Shown here piece after piece: positions 1 to 6,915 of a stretch of 44,538 nt of DNA; positions within the stretch are counted from its first letter, which is position 1; every line of letters starts with the position of its first letter. The DNA comes from Candidatus Bipolaricaulota bacterium (GTDB lineage Bacteria > Bipolaricaulota > Bipolaricaulia > UBA7950 > UBA9294). The notes under the pieces were generated by a model, which saw nothing but the letters and a program-made list of their open reading frames with translations, had not been told where the DNA came from and ran no database searches. Location of the stretch: contig RXOA01000043.1 of the NCBI GenBank assembly GCA_003979035.1, forward strand, positions 1-44,538. The letters run 5' to 3'. The position numbers and the translations under genes are program-made.

Positions 1-217
1 GGATTCTCTTCGCTCGGATTCGCTATCGCGCGGATTCTCCACCGTCGAATTCGCTAGTGCGCGGATTCTCTTCGCTCGGATTCGCTAGTGCGCGGATTCT
101 CCATCGTCGGATTCGCTAGTGCGCGGATTCTCCATCGTCGAATTCGCTAGTGCGCGGATTCTCCACCGTCGAATTCGCTATCGCGCGGATTCTCCACCGT
201 CGAATTCGCTATTGCAT
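1..217. repeat. 31-bp tandem repeat array (7 units visible)
   Basis: Seven head-to-tail 31-bp units start at 1, 32, 63, 94, 125, 156 and 187, with no spacers. Each unit is two related halves: one begins GGATTCTC and continues CACCGTC, CATCGTC or TTCGCTC; the other begins GGATTCGCTA or GAATTCGCTA and ends in GCGC. Units differ at only a few positions. The last unit runs into the mutM-like gene, whose stop codon (209-211) lies inside it. The array is cut by the left window edge, so its full copy number is unknown. A 31-bp period cannot hold one reading frame, so it is not a coding repeat. Confidence 0.95.
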
Positions 218-1057
218 CATCCAACGGCGGCGGTCGGGCAGGATCTCCCCGCTCGCCTGGCACGTGGGGCAATAGTAGGTTCGCGTTTGCGCATAACGGA
301 TCTCGGCGATCCTCGTACCACATACCGGACACGGATGACCTTCGCGCTTGTAGACCTTCATGTGTCCGCGCGGCGGGTTGACCAAAGCGCCGTCTCCCAC
401 CTGTTCGCGCACCGCGATGATCGACGATGAAAGCACATCTCGAATCGCGGCATGAAGACGTTGGGTTTCTTCGTTGTCCAGCTTGTTCACATACCGCAGT
501 GGCGATATTCGCGCCGCAAACAGGATCTCATCGGCGTAGGATGTACCGATTCCAGCGATCAGCGTTTGGTCGGTTAGTACATGCTTCGCTTGACGTCGCG
601 TTTCCGCGACAAGCTTCGCAAACGCCTCAACCGTAAACGCTTCCGAGAGCGGCTCGATCCCGGCACAGGCAATTCGCGGCACGCTCTGTGGATCAGATAC
701 AACGTGAACGGTTGCGCGCTTGATGTGTCCGCCTTCCACCAGTCGGAAATCCTGACCGCCCTCCATTCCCACAAGGAATCCCGTCGCCTTGGTCGCTTTG
801 GTCTCGCTTCCGGTGACAATCAGCCTCCCGGAAACCATCAGATGAACCACCAGATGAAGCGCTGCATCGAGTGTGAAGATCAGATGTTTCCCCCGCCGCG
901 AAATCGATCGAAACGGCTCCCCGATGAGCGATTCAACCGGCGGATCGAATGTCTTCAGAATCCCCGGTCGGAGGACGCGGACCGATTCGATCCTACGATC
1001 GAGCACCCGTGCGCCCAGCGTCGCCTGCAACACTTCAAGATCCGGCAATTCAGGCAT
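209..1057 (-). CDS. Fpg/Nei-family DNA glycosylase (MutM-like, divergent subclade)
   Basis: The 282-residue product is a base-excision repair glycosylase/AP lyase of the formamidopyrimidine-DNA glycosylase family. The start MPELPD supplies the catalytic N-terminal Pro and Glu. HLMVSGRL near residue 73 matches the family's HLxMSG, GIGTSYADE near residue 168 is the helix-two-turn-helix segment, and a zinc finger with two CPxC pairs lies at the C-terminus (CPVC and CPTC). Two points depart from classic MutM: the usual GIGN Asn is Thr, and the DxRxFG loop is replaced by an EGGHIKRATVHVV segment, as in a divergent Fpg/Nei subclade. Substrate range may therefore differ from 8-oxoguanine. GGGAGG lies about ten bases upstream of the ATG. 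The stop falls inside the 31-bp repeat array. The family call is firm, the exact substrate is not. Confidence 0.93.
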   Translation of the reverse strand: MPELPDLEVLQATLGARVLDRRIESVRVLRPGILKTFDPPVESLIGEPFRSISRRGKHLIFTLDAALHLVVHLMVSGRLIVTGSETKATKATGFLVGMEGGQDFRLVEGGHIKRATVHVVSDPQSVPRIACAGIEPLSEAFTVEAFAKLVAETRRQAKHVLTDQTLIAGIGTSYADEILFAARISPLRYVNKLDNEETQRLHAAIRDVLSSSIIAVREQVGDGALVNPPRGHMKVYKREGHPCPVCGTRIAEIRYAQTRTYYCPTCQASGEILPDRRRWMMQ

Positions 1058-1082
1058 CGTTCGTCGACCTCCCTCCGCGCGC

Positions 1083-1088
1083 AGTATA
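1083..1088 (-). promoter_or_regulatory. Possible -10 element of the glycosylase gene
   Basis: On the minus strand this reads TATACT, five of six matches to the sigma70 -10 box, about 26 bases before the ATG with a Shine-Dalgarno in between. No convincing -35 hexamer was found, so the call rests on one element. Confidence 0.35.
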
Positions 1089-1170
1089 TCCGCAACCGCT
1101 CGGGGCAGCTTCCTGCAGCGGACCTTCAGAGCTGGCCGCGAGATTGTTCAGCGGTTACACTGAACCGATC

Positions 1171-1551
1171 ATGTGGCACACCGTGGAGCAGCCGATCGCA
1201 GTCTCAGCAGTCTTCTGGACAGATGGCGCATCACCTCAGCCTCTCTCGTTCCGATGGAATCGGAGAGACTACAAGGTTCACCGTGTCGAACAGGTTCGCC
1301 TTGGATCAACACAGGCGACCTTCGATCATCAGCCATCACCCGGCCCCCGCCACTTCGCCACCCGGTGGGGCCGCACTCGTGCCACCGCTCCTCAGCAATC
1401 TCGGCGCAAATGCCACGACCGGATCGATTCGGTGCACTATGTCGTTCGGACTGGATCCAACCGCTGCGCGTTGCGGTACGACACACCTCACTGTCGATGG
1501 ACTCTCGACGCCGTCGATTCGATCGGCGGCGCCCGGTCAGATTCGTCTTGA
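1171..1551 (+). CDS. Small DUF6504-like protein
   Basis: A 126-residue reading frame begins with ATG at 1171, divergent from the glycosylase gene. Two segments look like real protein: PLSFRWNRRDYKVHRVEQV near residues 24-42, and HYVVRTGS followed by ALRYDTPHCRWTLDAVD near residues 89-119. The pattern FxWxxRxYxVxxV, then YxVxT, then RWxLxxV, resembles the DUF6504 family of small beta-rich proteins of unknown function; this is from memory of the family, not a search. The middle 40 residues are low in hydrophobic residues and may be an insertion. No Shine-Dalgarno precedes the ATG. A TACACT (1156-1161) ten bases upstream could make the transcript leaderless. The stop overlaps the -35 box of the riboswitch promoter. 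Confidence 0.55.
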   Translation: MWHTVEQPIAVSAVFWTDGASPQPLSFRWNRRDYKVHRVEQVRLGSTQATFDHQPSPGPRHFATRWGRTRATAPQQSRRKCHDRIDSVHYVVRTGSNRCALRYDTPHCRWTLDAVDSIGGARSDSS

Positions 1552-1577
1552 CATCCGACGAGTTCCCGCTCTATGGT
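1548..1577 (+). promoter_or_regulatory. Sigma70-type promoter ahead of the c-di-GMP riboswitch
   Basis: A perfect TTGACA at 1548-1553 is followed after 18 bp by TATGGT at 1572-1577, four of six matches to the -10 box. The predicted start near 1584 lies only a few bases before the first base pair of the riboswitch aptamer at 1588, as expected for a transcript that begins with the aptamer. Confidence 0.75.
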
Positions 1578-1587
1578 TCACTCAGTA

Positions 1588-1669
1588 GCTCCGAAAAGGG
1601 CAAACCGCGCGAAAGAACGGGACGCAAAGCCACGGGCCACACAAAGGCAGGCAGCCGAGCCGCCGGAGC
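1588..1669 (+). promoter_or_regulatory. Cyclic di-GMP class I (GEMM-I) riboswitch aptamer
   Basis: Conserved blocks of the class I c-di-GMP aptamer occur in order: AGGGCAAACC (from 1597), a GAAA tetraloop (1611-1614), GGGACGCAAAGCC (1619-1631), then ACGGGCC and GGCAGCC with GCCGCCGGAG closing the second arm. The P1 stem is a perfect six-base pairing of GCTCCG (1588-1593) with CGGAGC (1664-1669). Known members bind the second messenger c-di-GMP and control motility, adhesion or surface-protein genes. Oddity: the stem closing the GAAA loop, CCGCGC against GAACGG, has two adjacent non-Watson-Crick positions. A GGAGG at 1671-1675 directly follows P1, so translational control is possible. The secreted-protein gene at 1940 is the likely target. 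Confidence 0.92.
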
Positions 1670-1681
1670 GGGAGGTCGCCA

Positions 1682-1876
1682 ATGTTTGTGTGGCTTGCTT
1701 GTTCGGAAGCTGGTGCTAGCAGTAGTTCCCGGCGGTCGGCAAATTCACAGCGTGTCGCCGCACCTCTCACAGCCAATTTCGTCTCGCCGATAGACGTGCA
1801 AACTGGGATACCACGATCTGTTCCATCGCCACGGTCGGGTATGGAACGGATCGGATCGCGGCGTCAGGCTCCATAA
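1682..1876 (+). CDS. Possible short leader ORF after the riboswitch
   Basis: A 64-codon frame starts with ATG at 1682, six bases after a GGAGG (1671-1675) that abuts the 3' strand of riboswitch P1. That position would place its translation under direct control of the aptamer. The product is Ser/Arg-rich, has no recognisable domain and does not look conserved, and the frame crosses a strong hairpin at 1814-1853. It may be a leader peptide, or the Shine-Dalgarno resemblance may be chance. Confidence 0.22.
   Translation: MFVWLACSEAGASSSSRRSANSQRVAAPLTANFVSPIDVQTGIPRSVPSPRSGMERIGSRRQAP
1814..1853 (+). other. Strong hairpin in the leader between riboswitch and gene
   Basis: CGATCTGTTCCAT (1814-1826) pairs with ATGGAACGGATCG (1841-1853), 13 bp with a single G-U wobble and a 14-base loop. 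No T-run follows, so it is not a standard terminator. Its place between the aptamer and the gene at 1940 makes it a candidate expression-platform element or RNA-stability structure. Confidence 0.5.
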
Positions 1877-1939
1877 GCAACACAGACCGCCTCTCGAAGG
1901 TGCATTAGGAAGAGCTGCATGGAAGAGAAGGAGGCCATC

Positions 1940-2791
1940 ATGATGGGAAGAGTGATCTGTCTACTGCTGGTGGGAGTCCTCGCCATCGGGGCAGCATGCT
2001 TGGCGGTCCCTGTGATCGTTGAGCAAGTGCTTGACTCCGAGCCGGGGTTCGGGCTGTATCTTTGGTTCGACGACGATTTCGGCTGGACGCATACGCTCGA
2101 AGATGGAGTATCTCCGACATGGCTGTTCGGAGCAGCGACACTTACGATCAAAGCCAACGATGTGGACTCGCCGAGGGAACAGGATCTGATCTACGCCGAC
2201 GGAGGGCTGCTGGGAGCGCTGTTTGGCTCCACCGGCACAACCACAGAGACAACATTTACGATTGCCGACCTTGCTTCGCTTGTCGGAGATCGCGCTGTCA
2301 GTATTTTCCTCGACATCGACAGCACAAACGGAAACTGGGCAGTGACTATCCTCGAATCGGTCCTTCGCTATCGCTACATGCTTCCCCGCGCCCATGTGGA
2401 CATCGAGTCTCTCGACGCCCCAGTCGGGGCCGGAGGAGCGACGGGAGCGCCAGGAGGCGAAGTGCAGATTGCGATCCTCAACTCCGGAGCGGCAACGTAT
2501 ATCGGTCCGTGCGAGGTTTTCGCCGGCCTTGCCTACACAACGTCATGGCTTCCCGAAGCCGTCACGATCTTCGACACATTTGACGCAGGCATCGTGGAGT
2601 TGGTTCCCGGTGTCCCGCTGACCTTGACGTTCCCGCTCGCAGCGGTTCCACCGGCGCTTCTCGACCTGTTCCATACGCGGCTGGCGGACGTCTGGACGGG
2701 CTACGAAGACGACGATCCGCGGGACTACGTCGGGTTCTTCGTTCGGTTCGACGGACTGCCCACGGTGGTCGACTACTTACCGCTCCCGTAG
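1940..2791 (+). CDS. Secreted or membrane-anchored protein downstream of the c-di-GMP riboswitch
   Basis: The start is taken as ATG at 1940 (or 1943), preceded by AAGGAGG at 1928-1934; an upstream in-frame ATG at 1919 lacks such a site. The product is about 283 residues. It begins MMGR followed by some 20 hydrophobic residues, which fits a Sec signal peptide or single membrane anchor. The rest is a beta-rich extracellular type of sequence with many Gly, Thr and Asp and few Lys. A central Gly/Ala linker lies near residue 165, and a second half near residues 175-280 looks like an immunoglobulin-like or CARDB-type sandwich; no family was recognised. It is the first substantial gene after the riboswitch, so c-di-GMP probably sets its expression. 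It converges on the Ala-X protein gene, with terminator hairpins in between. Confidence 0.8.
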   Translation: MMGRVICLLLVGVLAIGAACLAVPVIVEQVLDSEPGFGLYLWFDDDFGWTHTLEDGVSPTWLFGAATLTIKANDVDSPREQDLIYADGGLLGALFGSTGTTTETTFTIADLASLVGDRAVSIFLDIDSTNGNWAVTILESVLRYRYMLPRAHVDIESLDAPVGAGGATGAPGGEVQIAILNSGAATYIGPCEVFAGLAYTTSWLPEAVTIFDTFDAGIVELVPGVPLTLTFPLAAVPPALLDLFHTRLADVWTGYEDDDPRDYVGFFVRFDGLPTVVDYLPLP

Positions 2792-2849
2792 GGCGGTAGA
2801 CCGAAGCGGATCCGGAGCAGGCCGGGCCGCGCGGGATGAGAGAAAAGGA

Positions 2850-2881
2850 GAAACGGACGGATCGGAGGATCCGCCCGTTTC
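2850..2881. terminator. Hairpin terminator between convergent genes
   Basis: GAAACGGACGGATC (2850-2863) and GATCCGCCCGTTTC (2868-2881) form a 14-bp stem with one G-U-type pair and a four-base loop. On the minus strand the hairpin is followed by a pyrimidine-rich CTCCTTTTCTCT, so it best serves the large gene at 2968-6915. It may also slow transcripts arriving from the plus strand. Confidence 0.7.
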
Positions 2882-2927
2882 GCTTCCCGCGGGAGGCGGC
2901 AAATGCTTCTCCGGCCTCCAATGCCCC

Positions 2928-2955
2928 CCCGAGGCGGCGAGAATTCCGCCTCGGG
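2928..2955. terminator. Second GC-rich hairpin between convergent genes
   Basis: CCCGAGGCGG (2928-2937) pairs perfectly with CCGCCTCGGG (2946-2955) around an eight-base loop, just past the stop codon of the Ala-X gene. No clear U-run follows on either strand, so it may assist the neighbouring hairpin rather than act alone. Confidence 0.5.
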
Positions 2956-2967
2956 CGCCGTCACATG

Positions 2968-5900
2968 CTAGTAGAGAATCGTCGCCTGCCGATACACAGC
3001 CCGAATCTGACCGCTTGATCCCAGGGTGACTCGAAGCGCGTGAGATGGGTCTCCTCGCGTGAACAGCTGCAGAATGAGGATGTCGTTCCAGGTTTCGCTC
3101 TCCGCGTCGTACCGCTGCCACTTCCAGAATTCGAGATACCGCTCGTCCTGTGTCCAATGCTCGGCTTCCGGATCCAGTGTGACCTGCCGTTGCCGCGAAT
3201 CGCACAGTTGGAATGGCGCCACGCGTGCCTCTCCATCCACCAGAATCTGCGGATAGATCGCCTCGGTCTCATACTGAGGCGTCTGGAACAGAGTGAACGT
3301 GGTGGTTGCGATTCGCTCGTACATGACCACCGCACTGATGTTCAAGCAAGGGACCGCGGTGAGATCGGGCGGCACAGTGGGCGTGACGGTGATTGTCGGC
3401 CCTTCACCGCTGTACACCGCACGATAGGCGGCTTGCGCTTCCATCGACACGCTGATGTTCTGCTGCTCGCCGATCGTCATCCACGAATCGGAGTTCGGAT
3501 CGTACTTCTCCCAGCGATCGAAGGGAAGCTGCTCCTGCTCCAGGCTGTACGCGTACGAGTTGGCAGTCAGGTTGTACCGCTGCCCAGCGACATCACAAAG
3601 CTGGAACGCTGTCTGCTGTTCTTCCGAGTAGTTCACCGTAATGTACGCCGCGATCTCCGTGGTTGTCCCTGAGAAGAACAGGAAACCCGGCTGCTCATGA
3701 ACCGCTGAGACCGTCATGCACACTCGGCTCAAATCCGGCACGTAGCGGCCTTCTCCGGTGAGAACAACCGTGAGCCTGGCGATTGTGCACTGCCGGTAGT
3801 CGATCAGATTGAACGTCGTGCTGTAACTCGCGCCGGGCTCGAAGGTTCCGGACACGGAACCCATGCGGTTTGCCACATCGAGTGTGATTCCTCCGTCAGG
3901 CGGCATGCTCGAGCTGATCGGGATCGCCCCGGCAAGCTCGTAGGCGGCCACTGCCGACCAGATCGAGGACGGGATAGACATGCTTCTCGTGTAGTACCCG
4001 CCACTTGGAACCTGCCCCAGATCCCACGTAAGAGGAATCGTCTCCGGACACCCCGGTGTCGGAATTCGGTCGTCAGGCGTCGTCCCCGTCTGCGGACAGC
4101 ACGAATCGCATGACGGGCAACGGTCGATGCCCTCGTCCTCGCAGATGGGTGTTAGGCACTCGGGATCAATGAAGGATCGGATCGACATTTCGATATCCGG
4201 CACGACCTCGACCGAAGTCTGCGCTGTGGCTTCTGCACTCGCCGCAGCATTCGCCATCGCAAACGCTTGAGCAAGAGCTGTTGAACATGCCTCAGCGGCC
4301 ACTGAAGCTCGAACCGACGCGTGCGCTGCCGCCTGAGCCGATGCCGATGCCGAAGCGAACGCCATTGCCAATGCCTCCACGGAGGCAAGCGCTTCTGCGT
4401 GGGCTTCCGCTAGGACGCTGACCGCGCTGAACGCGAGCACGTGTACGGAGGCTTCGGCACGCGCCGCCGCGAACGCACCCGCAACGGCATCGGCATACGC
4501 CGCCGCCGCAGCTTGCGCCGCAACGGCTACTTCGGCCTCCGCAATCGCAGCCGCTCGAGCCGCCGCCAAGGCCGCTGCATACGCATCTGCGTGGGCAAGG
4601 GCAATCGCCTCCACGCCAACGCCCACCTGTACGGCCGCTTCAGCCTGCGCCAGCGCAGCCGCATACGCGTAGGCGTCCGCGTCTGCCTGGGCCGCAGCCA
4701 TCGCATCGACAGCAACCGAAACTTCCGCTTGAGCGTCCGCTTCCGCTTGAGCTGCAGCAAGTGCTGCTGCCTGCGCTTGACTGACTGCCTGCGCTACCGC
4801 TTCGGCGTAGACCAGAGCTTCGGCCGAGACATCCGCGTATACCGAGACGCACGTTCGTGCTTCGGCATGGGCCTCGGCTGCCGCTTCGCAGATCGCTTGA
4901 CTTTGCGCAAGCGCCACTGCACAGGCTTCGGCATAGGCAGATGCGGCCGCCCGCGCAGAGGCCTGCGCGCGAGCTGCTGCCGTGGCGGCTGCCTGCGCAT
5001 AGCCGAACGCATCCGCCGAGCTCGTAGCAACTGCTGCAGCATACGCTTGCTCATAGCTGAACCCAGTTCCGGCTGCGGATGCTTCGCTTTGCGCAGATGC
5101 ACTCGCTGAGCCGGCAGCGGTGACACATGCTTCCGCCGCTGCTTGAGCTTCCGCCGCTGCTGCGGCACACGCCGCTGCCTCTACGGACACTCGCGCGACA
5201 GCAGATGCGACGGCTCCACTCATGGCCGAAGCTGCGGCTTGAGCGCGTGCGAACGCGCTCGCCGACGCACTTGCCGCCGCTGTCGCGCGCCCGCTCGCCG
5301 TCGCGTACGCAGCTGCCCACGCCCTGGCTTGGGCGTCTGCTTCCGCACATGCCGTAGCCGCCGCTGTCGCCGCGGCAGAAGCTGTGGCCCGGGCTTCCGC
5401 AACCGCCGACGCCATCGCCGAAGCTGAGGCTGAGGCCGTCGCACAAGAGCTGGCAATCGCTGCCGCGCTCGCTTGTGCCGTGGCCTTCGCTCCAGCCATT
5501 GCCTCCGCCATCGCTTCGGCATGCGCTGCAGCAAGTGCGCACGCAGAGGCAGCGGATGTGGCCTGAGCAGTTGCGTCGCTCTCCGCGATCGCAATCGCCC
5601 GCGCCGCCGCTTGGGCGGACGCCGTCGCCTGCGCTGCAGCAATCGCAATGGCTTCGGCATAGGCGACAGCTTCTGCACGAGCCTCCGCAATCGCAGCAGC
5701 CGCGGCAAACGCCTGTGCCTCAGCTGAAGCGCTCGCTCGAGCAATCGCCTGAGCAGCTGCTTGGGCTTGGGCATACGCTACCGCAGATGCCTCCGCCTGA
5801 GCGACAGCACTTGCGTACGCAGACGCAGCTGCCTCTGCATGAGCTGATGCTGACGCTTGAGCAAGTGACGCCGCCTGCGCGGCCGCTCGGGCTGCGGCAT

Positions 5901-6915
5901 CCGCTTCGGCGACTGCCGTCGCAATTGCCTGAACGACACCTCGAACCTCACCGACAACCACTCCGCATGGGACTTCTTGCGCGATGTTCTGCCCGACAAC
6001 CTGAGCGATGCTTTGTGCCTGAGAGTAAGCCGATGCCGTTGCGGCAGCGTACGCTGCTGCTTGAGCAGCAGCCTGGGCAACTGCTGAGGCGCGCACTTCC
6101 GCCGTTGCAGTGAGCTCCGCGCACACCTCGACTTCCGCGCTGGCGCTGGCGTATGCAGCGGCGGCCGCAGTAACGCGGACTTCGGCGATCGCGATCGCCT
6201 CCGCCATTGCCTCAGCGATCGCTTCAGCGTAACTCGCCACCGCAGCCTCAACGGAAACGCAGGCCGAAACGCTGGCCTGTGCTTGTGCCGCCGCGGCGGC
6301 AATCGCTCGCGCCATCACCTCAACGGCCGCTTCCGCTTCCGCCCGCGCCGAGGCACATGCCGATGCCGATGCCCCAGCATGCGCGACCGCTTCTGCGCAA
6401 GCCAAAGCAAACGCGTCTGCCGTGGCTTCGGCTTCGGCGATCGCCAAAGCACATGCTGACACGCTCGCCTCGGCCCGGGCCCGCGCATCGGCACAAGCCG
6501 AAGCAAACGCAGACGCCCGTGCTTGAGCCCAAGCGTACACGGACTCAATCGCCGACGCCCGTGCTTGAGCCGACGCAAGAGCTTCCGTGCAGGCTTCCGC
6601 ATGGCTCTCCGCGGTCGACTCGACTTCCGCCTCGGCGGTCGACACGGCGGTCGCGGCGGCCTGAGCTTCACTGACTGCTTCCTGCGCCTTGGTCAGAATG
6701 TCTTCTGTATCCAGTTCTGCGAGCAGGAGGCGCGCTTCCTGCTCGATCGCCTCTGCTTCAGCCGCCGCAAGCGCCGCTGCTGAAGCCGACGCTTGCGCAA
6801 GTTGAACAACATCTGTGAGGACAGGGATCTCGGTGGAGGTTTGCGCCGAGGCAAATCCCGCATAGGCGCCCACCAAGATCAGTCCGACAACAAACAACAA
6901 CCTTGCCGCTTTCAC
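2968..6915 (-). CDS. Giant secreted protein with about 860 residues of alternating Ala-X
   Basis: The start is GTG at 6915, with AAAGGAGG five bases upstream and a typical signal peptide directly after it (VKAARLLFVVGLILVGAYA, cleavage after FASA). That gives 1315 residues. From about residue 40 to 903, Ala sits at nearly every second position in long in-phase runs (for example ASAFASACADARARAEAS), broken by occasional AA phase shifts. X is mainly Ser, Glu, Gln, Arg, Thr, Val, Tyr and Cys (about 17 Cys). Lys and Pro are almost absent. A non-Ala hinge at about residues 301-330 and another near 617 divide it into three blocks of roughly 260-280 residues. Then come a Cys-rich linker (about 906-945), a beta domain, and two tandem repeats of about 120 residues. 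Alternation suggests a beta-sheet with one all-Ala face, like silk or (AEAEAKAK)n peptides, though Ala-rich helix is possible. Likely a surface, fibre or sheath component; function unknown. Confidence 0.88.
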   Translation of the reverse strand: MKAARLLFVVGLILVGAYAGFASAQTSTEIPVLTDVVQLAQASASAAALAAAEAEAIEQEARLLLAELDTEDILTKAQEAVSEAQAAATAVSTAEAEVESTAESHAEACTEALASAQARASAIESVYAWAQARASAFASACADARARAEASVSACALAIAEAEATADAFALACAEAVAHAGASASACASARAEAEAAVEVMARAIAAAAAQAQASVSACVSVEAAVASYAEAIAEAMAEAIAIAEVRVTAAAAAYASASAEVEVCAELTATAEVRASAVAQAAAQAAAYAAATASAYSQAQSIAQVVGQNIAQEVPCGVVVGEVRGVVQAIATAVAEADAAARAAAQAASLAQASASAHAEAAASAYASAVAQAEASAVAYAQAQAAAQAIARASASAEAQAFAAAAAIAEARAEAVAYAEAIAIAAAQATASAQAAARAIAIAESDATAQATSAASACALAAAHAEAMAEAMAGAKATAQASAAAIASSCATASASASAMASAVAEARATASAAATAAATACAEADAQARAWAAAYATASGRATAAASASASAFARAQAAASAMSGAVASAVARVSVEAAACAAAAAEAQAAAEACVTAAGSASASAQSEASAAGTGFSYEQAYAAAVATSSADAFGYAQAAATAAARAQASARAAASAYAEACAVALAQSQAICEAAAEAHAEARTCVSVYADVSAEALVYAEAVAQAVSQAQAAALAAAQAEADAQAEVSVAVDAMAAAQADADAYAYAAALAQAEAAVQVGVGVEAIALAHADAYAAALAAARAAAIAEAEVAVAAQAAAAAYADAVAGAFAAARAEASVHVLAFSAVSVLAEAHAEALASVEALAMAFASASASAQAAAHASVRASVAAEACSTALAQAFAMANAAASAEATAQTSVEVVPDIEMSIRSFIDPECLTPICEDEGIDRCPSCDSCCPQTGTTPDDRIPTPGCPETIPLTWDLGQVPSGGYYTRSMSIPSSIWSAVAAYELAGAIPISSSMPPDGGITLDVANRMGSVSGTFEPGASYSTTFNLIDYRQCTIARLTVVLTGEGRYVPDLSRVCMTVSAVHEQPGFLFFSGTTTEIAAYITVNYSEEQQTAFQLCDVAGQRYNLTANSYAYSLEQEQLPFDRWEKYDPNSDSWMTIGEQQNISVSMEAQAAYRAVYSGEGPTITVTPTVPPDLTAVPCLNISAVVMYERIATTTFTLFQTPQYETEAIYPQILVDGEARVAPFQLCDSRQRQVTLDPEAEHWTQDERYLEFWKWQRYDAESETWNDILILQLFTRGDPSHALRVTLGSSGQIRAVYRQATILY
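2971..3740 (-). repeat. Two tandem C-terminal protein repeats of the Ala-X protein
   Basis: The last 255 or so residues hold two diverged copies of one domain. Copy 1 (about 3391-3740) has AFQLCDVAGQR, then FDRWEKYDPNSDSW, then AAYRAVY. Copy 2 (about 2971-3362) has PFQLCDSRQRQ, then FWKWQRYDAESETW, then GQIRAVY. The spacing is conserved, and each copy opens with a Cys-containing strand (VCMTVSAV, PCLNISAV). The ending resembles InlB-type or other small surface beta repeats, but no family is certain. Confidence 0.8.

Noticed and set aside
1..217. CRISPR array
   Set aside because: Units of 31 bp abut with no spacers and show point differences; no cas genes are present.
581..1588. Long plus-strand ORF across the glycosylase gene
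   Set aside because: It is antisense to a clear Fpg/Nei gene for half its length, is rich in Arg, Ser and Pro, and has no domain character; a different frame (1171-1551) carries the protein-like segments.
2928..2955. Independent intrinsic terminator
   Set aside because: The stem is perfect but no U-tract follows on either strand, so it is listed only as an auxiliary hairpin.
5384..5566. Plus-strand Ala-X ORF inside the large minus-strand gene
   Set aside because: It follows automatically from the GCN-every-second-codon pattern of the sense gene; no ribosome binding site and only 60 codons.
5475..6113. Plus-strand Arg/Gln/Pro-rich ORFs within the Ala-X gene
   Set aside because: Shadows of the biased sense codons; composition is of translated antisense, without starts or domains.
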